A DNA stretch of 64,000 nucleotides from Aurelia coerulea (taxonomy: Eukaryota; Cnidaria; Scyphozoa; Semaeostomeae; Ulmaridae), in assembly GCA_039566865.1 (NCBI GenBank), contig CM076949.1:21242501-21306500 (forward strand). Reading direction: 5' to 3'. The notes beneath the pieces are model-generated. The model had not been told where the DNA came from and did not search any database. It saw only the letters and a list, made by a program, of their open reading frames with translations. The position numbers and the translations under genes are program-made. This document shows, in pieces, positions 56,741 through 64,000 of the stretch; the first letter of the stretch is position 1, and each line of letters starts with the position of its first letter.

Positions 56741-59700
56741 ATGAGCAAGATGGCTGAGAAAAACGATCTAGATGCAAGCAATTATGCAAATAAAGATATA
56801 TCAACGTCGAAGAAAGTCGAAGGGAATCATGAAGATAAAGACGAAGAAATGCAAGGATGTGGATGGTTCAATTTTAGGCCCAGTTGTCTACGTTTCTGCA
56901 GTTCACCGAGATATTTATTGGTTTTGCTGTGTGCATATTTTTTTGCAAACGGTGCTGTTGTCACTGGGATATTTTCTACGTCAATTTCAACGATTGAGAA
57001 ACGATTTTCATTGTCGAGGTATATATACATATATATAGTATGGTATATCCTTAAACATAAAACTAAGGGGGAGGGGTCATATTACTGTACCGGCCTGTCA
57101 CACTGTCATGTTCTCTGCAGCAATAATACAGTGCGTGATGGGAAACGTTGTCATTGCTTTGCTTTGAAGGGACGTTTAGCGAGCATCTCGTTAGCTTTAG
57201 AAGGCTTTAGAACTAACTTCGAACAACTTTAAAAAAATCAAGATGAAGGTAGCAAGGAAATTCGATGCGATATTGCGTGACAAATGCGTGACTAAAAATT
57301 TGGCGACTTTAACCCGGAAGTGCAAAATGAGGTTGCGTAACTTATCCATTGCTGTTTGAGGGACGGAGGCCATATAGCTTTCGAACATGATAATGGATAT
57401 TTTCCTTTGATTTTGATACAAGGAAAGATTGTATGTTGTTTAAAAATCCTCTCAAAACCAGCCTAGTACATTCGCCCCTGTCGTAATCAACCAGGCTGGT
57501 TTTTGAGAGGATTTTTAAACAACATACAATCTTTCATTGAAACCTTGCTTGCTTTCTTGCCCGGGGGGGGGGGGGGTACTTGACTTAAATTTGTACGGGG
57601 GTGTGCCCACGAAAAGAATTTTTTTTTACCCTGCTCCAGAATTTGTCGCTCAAAATGATAACCTGTTCTAGAAAAAATTGGCGAAAAGTATACTCAAAAA
57701 CATGAAATTTGACCGAAAAATGACCCGATCTAGCAGAATATTCCCCTTTAACATGTTTTGACAACCTGCTCTAGAAAAATTGCCTCATTTTGACACCCTG
57801 TGCTCGAAAAAATTGGTGAAAACGATACCCTTAAAAACGGCACATCTCCGTCGGACGAATATACTAAGTACCCCCCCCCCCCGGGCTTTCTTGTTTAATA
57901 CATCTATTGAAACAAGTCGCTTTCCTGACTTGTGGAAAGTTGCTGATGGAGAAAGGGGAATATTCTGCTAGATCGGGTCATTTTTCGGTCAAATTTCATG
58001 TTTTTGAGTATACTTTTCGCCAATTTTTTCTAGAACAGGTTATCATTTTGAGCGACAAGTCTAACTATAGACCAATATCAGTCTTGCCTGTCATCTCAAG
58101 GCTCATTGAAAAACTAGTAACGAACCAGCTAGCTGTACCAGCATATGAATGATAACGGTCATTTTTCATCTGGCCAATCCGGCCGGCTTTTTACGCCTTC
58201 ATTCAACAGTATAACATGCTTACTTAAAAATACTGACCACTGGTACAATGGATTGGATTTAGTGTTCATTGACCTCAAAAAGGCAATTGACACTGTACAG
58301 CATAATATCCTCTGCAAAAAGCGCTGTACGGTGTACAGCAACGTGAACTCTCGTGGTTTAAATCCTACCTTTCCAGCCGGAAACAGTGTTGTAGGGTCAC
58401 GGGCGGTAGGAAATGCTGAATTTAGAAAAAGCTTTACGGGTGATACATCGAGTTATTCCTATCCTAATATGTCATTCCATTCGTGATATATCGACTTGTT
58501 TCCTTCTGTGTCTACCTTTCCTGCGAAGGCGCCATTTTAATCCGATTGACATGACCTCAAGGGCCTTAGAGCAATTATGCCACTCAAGATCCTGTCTTGG
58601 GGGAGTTTCCGTTTGAGTGGCATAATTACTCTAGTGCCCTAGAAGTCCTGTCAATCGGATTAAAATGGCGCCTTCGCAGGAAAGGTAGACACAGAAGGAA
58701 AACAAGTCGATATCTCACGAATGGAATGATATATTAGGATAGGAATAACTCGATGTATCACCCGTAAAGTTTTCTAAATTCAGCGTTTCCTACCGCCCGT
58801 GGTAGGGTTAATGGGGTTGATTCAAAAGTTGGGGACATAGAAGTTGGTGCTCCGCAAGGTTCATGTCTTGGGCCTCTTCTCTTCCCTCATCTACATCAAT
58901 GATCTCCCACTGGCTGTCCAAGATTCCACCGTTTCCATGTATGCTGATGACACCAGTTTATGATACCAGTCTCCCCTCTCATGATTTGACATTAGGAAGC
59001 TGGACACTTGGCTACAAGGCAACAAGCTTTCCCTGAATGTTGCGAAAACTCATTCCATGCTTTTTCTACTAAGCAGAAACACAACATTCTCAAAAGTCAA
59101 AATAAAGACTTGGAACTGAAAATTCGCGATAATGAGCTTGAAGTATAGACTAGCTACACTAGTCCCTCGATTTCGCTGTTGTTGTTGTTGCTGATGGCCA
59201 GCTCAATGAGGGACTAGTTGCCAGAGAGTGTCTCAAATCGGAATTTTCAGAACGAAAAACCTGATTGTAATCTGATTGGAGCATTTCGGCTAAAACAATA
59301 GAAAATTTTTTTGTAGCCAATCAACTTTTCCTCTCTTTACTTATTTTTACTGGAAAACCTCCCTTTGAAGTAGAGGCCTGTTTGGTCTGAGTTTTTCAAG
59401 AATGGCGACCGGCGCTGTCGTCGCAGCTTGATCGACCTGAAGAGCAGAAGCAAATGAAGCTGAAGGAATTTAGCTAGCCATTTGGCATGATGAAGTGGGC
59501 ACTGGGAAGAGATATTTGTTTGTGCTCTAACAGGAAATGGCAAAATGTAATGCTGTTGTGATACTTGAGAGGCATTTTCAAGACAGCAGTGAGTGTCAGT
59601 CTGTCAGTACACTGCAGTGTAGTGTAGGCCTACTCTAAGTTCAGGTTAGTGATTTTTTCGTTTACATTTGGCTCGTGTATTTCAATTTCAGGGCCTCCGA

Positions 59701-62606
59701 TGACTTGGGGACCGGGGGGCCACGCCCCCCCACATGTTTGCAAATCATGCCGTTTTGAAAGGCAGCTCATCATCATGTTATTGTGTTGTGGTAATTTTTT
59801 GTATCAAGTTTGGCCTGCCCCCCCCCCCCCCCCACTTTTCTGATCTCGTCGGGGGCCTTGAATTTCTAATATTATCTAACTGCGAGCATGTTACTTGGCA
59901 ATGTTGGGCTGTTCTACTTCATCACCTTAACAGTTGTTTTGGTTTGAATGCATTTGATCTGCCAAATAAAACAATCTTAGATATTTTAGAAGTTTAGAAT
60001 CTTTATAAGTTCCATATGTGATCCAACCCCCCCCCCCCCCACCCCGTGTTTGGATCACATACGAAAAGGAAAGGGTGATATAATTTTTTGCTTGTGATTT
60101 AACAAGTACTTGTTACTTTATCACATTGATGTTGATGTTCTTAATTCATAGGGGTTAGTTTAAAGCAAGATATCTGCTTCATTGTTATCAGACCTCGCAT
60201 CAGTATGCATTTAGGTGGCACTTTTCTTGGAGAGAGTTTGTCTATCTGATGCAGCAAATCACTTGGAGCAAATATAAAGAACAGTTCCCTTGAAAATTCC
60301 TTGTACTTCAGTCCTTCAGATACCACTTAACTGATTGCTAATGATAATGTATAATGATGATGAAATGTCTAATCTTGTCAAGTCTTTGGTTCTTTCCTTT
60401 ATCTTTGGTCACTCTGAACTTTGGTCACTTTATCTTTGGTCACTTTGATAGGGGGGGCTCTCTCCTCGATTAGTTTACCTATTGAGAGAGCTCCTCCTTT
60501 AAATAATTCTCTCCGTGGTGAATTTATATATATATGAAACTGAAACTCCTCTGAAATTTCAAATTTATGTTCACTGTCCATGCTCAATTTTGTCAGAGTC
60601 ATAAACTGTCTAAAATTCTTTCAAATTCACATGAATGAAACTTGGTATCAATGTGTTGTTTTCTTGAGTCATATTTTGATGATAACTGATCACAGCAGCA
60701 ACAACAACCAAAATACTAATTCCGTGGTCCGCGTTTTACGCATGTAGCGCTTATGAAAACGAGGCTATCAAGTTGTTCCGATTTCAGACACTGTTTGGCA
60801 ACAAGTCTCTGTATATAGCGACAAATCAGTTCTAAGGAGCATACAGAGATTGTGTAGCCAGTCTACTTGAAGTAGTCAAAAAGACAAAATACCTTGGTGT
60901 GCAAATTGACTGCTCCTTGGATTGGAAAGAACAAATCAAGGCAGTTTCTCGCAAGGTCTCCAGGGCAGTTGGTTTTTTGAGACATGCCAAGCCTTTTCTC
61001 CCAAAAGAAACTTTGCAAACTCTCCAAGCAGATATTGTTGAGCCCCACTTTCGATACAGTTGTTCTGTTTGGGGCTGTGCTAGTTCAACTGAAGCACATC
61101 AAATTCCTGAACCTCTAATTTTTTTCTGCTTTTGTCTACAGCAGTAAGATGGGCATGGTCACGAGTGCTTTTGACGTAGCTGCACTGATTTTCATTGGTC
61201 CAGTCAGTTACTTTGGTGTGAGAAACAAACCAGCAGCGCTTGGAGTGGGCATGATAGTCATGGGAATTGGATATATTGTTTTTATGATGCCACATTTCAT
61301 TGAAGACACTTATCGGCCAGGTAATTTATCGTAATACATAACACATGTTTTGCTGCGATTGTCCTTCTGACTTCTCTTTCACAACAACAGCAACAACAGC
61401 AACAACAGCAACAACAGCAACAACAGCAACAACAGCAACAACAGCAACAACAGCAACAAAAGGTGTTGTGGCGCACACTCACAAAAATAAAGTGGTTTTG
61501 AGAAGTATTTTATAGTATCCTAGGGTATTTGAAGGCCAAGAGGTACTCTAGAGTACCCTTGGGTATTCTAAAGTACCCTATAGGGGTATTCTGAAGTACC
61601 ATACCTTGGGGTACTTCAAAGTACCTTCAGGGGTTCCAAATATGTATTTTGCTCAAGTACCCTAAAAGTTACTTCAAAGACCATCTTTTTTCTGTGAGTG
61701 CAGTGGTGTAATCCTCTGACACTGCAGCCAGAACAGTCAGGCGGACAGGGTTTGATCCCACGTAGAGCCCCACCATTTGAGCGTCATGACAAGACAAGGG
61801 GTCGCAGACTCGACTAGGCCTATTCTACTTCTTCGATCTCAGCGCTTGGCGCTAAAAACCGCAACTTCACCTGCACCTTCACTTTCACCTTCAAATAATT
61901 TTAAGAAAGTATCGTCAACTAGGAATCATTGATTCAGTGTTTGCGCGATGGGGATTCTGGACTGGGAGCAATGGTGGAAGCAATTGTTGTCGTTGTTCTC
62001 TGGGACGGGATTTCGGTAGCCTGCGTGCAGCCTCAAGAGGGGTTGAGGCTACATGTAGGCTAGGATATCTGCTGTTCAGCATCATGCGCCTTTGCTGGCC
62101 TGACATCAAATGCCAAAAGAAAAAGGTTAGGTGTTTAGTCTCTATCAGTATTAGATTGTTCTTGGGTAGCTGTACTGTTGCTGTTTATTTAGCAATTAGT
62201 TAGTTGTATTGTTCCTATGTAAACAGCCACGGGGTGGTAGTCATTGTCATTTGCCCCCCCCCCCCCTGTCCCCGGTATCGTCCATGTAGCGTCATACAGT
62301 AAAAAAGTTATCATTGTATAAAAAGATGCAAAACCTTTTCTCTTGTAGTGGTTGGAAGCACAACACCGCAGCCTACCAACTACACCAACAACCTTCTATG
62401 TGCACCAAAAAGCAGCCGAGCTCCTGCAACCTGCAACACTAAAGGTGGTAGTGACTCCGCGTATGGACTATTTGCCCTTGGAATGTTTATCGCTGGAGCG
62501 GGATGTGCGCCAATGATCAGTTTGGGTATTCCATATATGGATGAAAGTGTCTCCCAAAATAATTCACCGATTTACCTTGGATTGTTTCAGTCATCTGGCA
62601 TCATTT
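56741..62606 (+). CDS. SLCO-like: OATP/SLCO-family organic anion transporter, first three coding exons
   Basis: Plasma-membrane transporter of large amphipathic organic anions (12-TM family). Exons: 56741-57018, 61142-61320, 62349-62606; donors and acceptors are GT-AG and phases match (2, 1, 1). The ATG at 56741 has an in-frame TGA 30 nt upstream. Exon 1 encodes an acidic, hydrophilic N-terminus of about 50 residues, a Cys-rich patch and TM1, ending in the family-typical STIEKRFSLS-SS. Exon 2 gives TM2 (FDVAALIFIGPVSYFG) and TM3 (LGVGMIVMGIGYIVFMMPHF), matching the OATP SYFG...G.G..I..LPHF pattern. Exon 3 holds the loop with cysteines and TM4 ending GIPYMDESVSQNNSPIYLGL, the counterpart of the GISYIDD...SPLYIG motif. 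The next exon is not in the window. Intron 1 (4.1 kb) is full of nested repeats. Family certain; subfamily not assigned. Confidence 0.93.
57423..57535. repeat. near-perfect 42-bp-stem hairpin in SLCO intron 1
   Basis: Arms 57423-57464 and 57493-57535 (GAAAGATTGTATGTTG...CCAGCCT) pair fully except a one-base bulge in an A run; loop of 28 nt. It would be transcribed with the gene. Confidence 0.8.
57560..57885. mobile_element. family P element copy 2 (8-bp TSD)
   Basis: TSD CTTTCTTG at 57552-57559 and 57886-57893; ends CCCGGGGG...GGTACTTGAC and AGTACCCCC...CCCGGG. Confidence 0.8.
57951..58054 (-). repeat. inverted copy of a family P internal segment inside the LINE
   Basis: This 104-bp stretch is the complement of about 57645-57748, within the neighbouring family P element; the LINE loses about ten codons here and no TSD is seen. 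Confidence 0.75.
58398..58801. mobile_element. 404-bp inverted-repeat element inside the LINE
   Basis: TSD GTAGGGT at 58391-58397 and 58802-58808. Arms of about 190 bp start CACGGGCGGTAGGAAA and pair almost perfectly. Confidence 0.85.
59146..60866. mobile_element. 1.7-kb Mutator-like element inside the LINE (9-bp TSD)
   Basis: TSD CTTGAAGTA at 59137-59145 and 60867-60875; ends TAGACTAGCTACA and complement of TAGACTGGCTACA; degenerate TIRs run about 100 bp (GTTGCCA..AGTGTCT.AAATCGGAA on both sides). The interior has C-runs and a hairpin at 60018-60059 but no transposase recognised. Confidence 0.8.
61383..61459 (+). repeat. (CAACAG)n microsatellite
   Basis: About 12 units with minor variation, right after SLCO exon 2; it abuts a SINE. 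Confidence 0.95.
61460..61894 (+). mobile_element. tRNA-derived SINE copy 3, split in its A box
   Basis: AAGGTGTTGTGGCGCA, then a 225-bp insertion, then CAGTGGTGTAATCC, B box GGTTTGATCCC and the TTCACC tail. Same family as 14129 and 15981. Confidence 0.75.
61476..61700. mobile_element. 225-bp CACT-ended element nested in the SINE A box
   Basis: Ends CACTCACA and TGTGAGTG with a 2-3-bp target duplication (CA or GCA). The interior is a set of imperfect GGTACT..AGAGTACCC palindromes. The CACT ends suggest a CACTA/EnSpm relative. Confidence 0.6.
62200..62330 (+). repeat. LINE 3'-tail fragment
   Basis: GGGTGGTAGTCATTGTCATTTGC, GGTATCGTCC and GTAGCG recur as in the 35.3-kb copy; ends 18 bp before SLCO exon 3. 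Confidence 0.4.
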
Positions 62607-62632
62607 GTAAGGACGCTATCTATCTATCAAAT

Positions 62633-62876
62633 CATGGGTAGTTAGACACTGCTGGAATGCTTCTATGAGGAGCGCTGGATAATATGCATCTGCGGGGGAA
62701 ATTTTTTGCAGTACTGCGGAGGAGATATCGAAAGAAGGAAATATTCTCCTCCGCAGTGCTATAAAAATTTCCCCCGCAGATATCTCCTCCGCAGTACTAT
62801 AAAAAATTTCCCCCGCAGATACATATTATCCAGCTCTTCTCCATAGAAGCACACCAGCAGTGTCTAACTACCCATG
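62633..62876. mobile_element. family D MITE copy 5 (7-bp TSD)
   Basis: TSD ATCAAAT at 62626-62632 and 62877-62883; ends CATGGGTAGTTAGACACTGC and complement. It starts 27 bp after the SLCO exon 3 donor. Confidence 0.75.
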
Positions 62877-63368
62877 ATCAAATCTTTAAAAAGGTGGATG
62901 TAAAATTCGATGTAATTTACTTTGAATTGAATGGCTTGAAAGGAACTTATGGTACTTTCCTGCAAATCTGCCGTGGACATTTTTTGATCTCTTGATTTTT
63001 TTACAAAATGGCGGCAATTAATTATTTTTGAAAAAATTCATAGAAAATTTTGAAAAAATTCAAATCATCGTAAATCCAGAACTAATAGAGGAAACATGAT
63101 ATAACCTTCAAGAAAACCATAGTTTATGAAGGTCTACAATATGATGGCAAGCAGAAATCTGTAGCTTTTCTGGTTTAGGATTTAGAAATTTGATGACGTC
63201 ATAGCCTCAAAACTAATAAATGCCACCGTTTTGAAACTAATCAAGATATCAATAAATGTCCATGGCAGATTCACAGCAAAAGTCCCAAGTTCCTTCCAAG
63301 TCATTTACTTCAAAGAAAACTGTAATAGAATTTTACACCGACCGTTTTAAAGATTTGAGTCCATATGC
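62877..63368. mobile_element. family B MITE copy 6
   Basis: AAATCTTTAAAAAGGTGG at the left and GATTTGAGTCCATATGCT at the right. The left terminus is probably cut by the family D insertion. From here to the window end only a family A-like fragment near 63405 is seen; no further SLCO exon. Confidence 0.65.
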
Positions 63369-64000
63369 TATTCTTCTTGTTGACTGTAGTTAGGATTTAT
63401 ATCTACCTGATGTCCCAAAAAAGTATACAGATTTGGTTTGATTAAGCGATGTGAATTTAGCTTTTAATCAGTGACTAATCTCTTTCCAAATATTCCTTGA
63501 TAGTTAACTTAAATAGTCTAAATATGAATATAGATACCTCATTTGTTTATATTGGTGCTTTGAGAGATCTTGAAAGCTCAAATTTGCCTCCACGTCCAAA
63601 CGAGAACTTTTGGGTTTAGGGCTAAGCAAATTATTGAAGCACATCGAATTTCAACGACAGCCTTGATAAAATTTAAACAGTATAAGATCATTTTATACTC
63701 TGTTGCTAGAAGTCACCCATTGTGCAATTTCTTAAGTTTTCTTTAATTTCAGTTTTAATTTTGATGTGCGGCAAGAAGCTGTTTGGATAACTTTTTTGCA
63801 GATTTGCTTCATGACTTTAGGCCTGTTTTCAAGGACTCTGACATCAAGATTTTCATAAAATTGTTTGTTGCTTGAAAACGATAAGTCCAATTTTGCCACC
63901 TAAATTTTTACATCAATGGAATCTTATGCTTAGTTGGAACAACTCTCAGGCTACCAGACATGAGAAATTGTTGCACTCACCCGTCCGGTATTTCGGTACA

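Larger units (their letters stand above)
57886..61090 (+). pseudogene. LINE reverse-transcriptase remnant in SLCO intron 1, in pieces
   Basis: Segments 57886-57950, 58055-58397, 58802-59145 and 60867-61090 read as one ORF2: DKSNYRPISVLPVISRLIEK, FIDLKKAIDTVQHNIL, VGAPQGSCLGPLL, MYADDT (catalytic YADD), then KYLGVQIDCSLDWKEQIKAV. It is a CR1/jockey-like reverse transcriptase with frameshifts and insertions, so inactive. It ends about 50 bp before the exon 2 acceptor. Confidence 0.8.

Noticed and set aside
61297..61482. Poly-Cys minus-strand frame
   Set aside because: Translation of the (CAACAG)n microsatellite.

Overview
This is a stretch of an AT-rich animal genome, almost certainly from an invertebrate metazoan. 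It holds three spliced genes with GT-AG introns, tRNA-derived SINEs, degenerate LINE copies and a very high load of short inverted-repeat DNA transposons (MITEs). There are no prokaryotic features and no long intact ORFs. The phylum cannot be fixed from the sequence. The gene set (KIF12-type kinesin, septin-2-type septin, OATP/SLCO transporter) only says 'animal'.

Layout. (1) About 1.2-28.7 kb, minus strand: a kinesin motor gene closest to KIF12. It starts at 28672 and has at least 16 exons on which splice phases agree; its 3' end runs off the left edge. The whole motor domain is present (P-loop, switch I, switch II, neck coiled coil). (2) 28.7-34.7 kb: intergenic, filled with MITE families, an inverted-repeat fragment and a perfect-looking 7-bp minisatellite. 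(3) 34.7-49.2 kb, minus strand: a septin-2-group gene, 11 coding exons, all phases consistent, 342 codons, apparently complete, with a likely non-coding first exon near 51.3 kb. (4) 49.3-56.7 kb: intergenic, with a 1.5-kb transposon-like element with long palindromic arms, a TTAA-less 8-bp-TSD element, and a 140-142-bp satellite that ends about 240 bp before the next gene. (5) 56.7 kb to the right edge, plus strand: the first three coding exons of an OATP/SLCO organic-anion transporter; its remaining exons lie outside.

The septin and transporter genes are divergent; kinesin and septin are in tandem. They have no obvious pathway in common: septin forms cytoskeletal filaments, kinesin walks on microtubules, and the transporter is a 12-TM plasma-membrane protein. 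The main biology beyond the genes is the layered transposon record. Many elements can be delimited exactly because target-site duplications (TSDs) survive: 9-bp TSDs (Mutator-like), TTAA (piggyBac- and Kolobok-like), TA (Tc1/mariner- and pogo-like), 8-bp (hAT-like), and several elements sit inside others. Intron 1 of the transporter holds one LINE copy cut by three later events.
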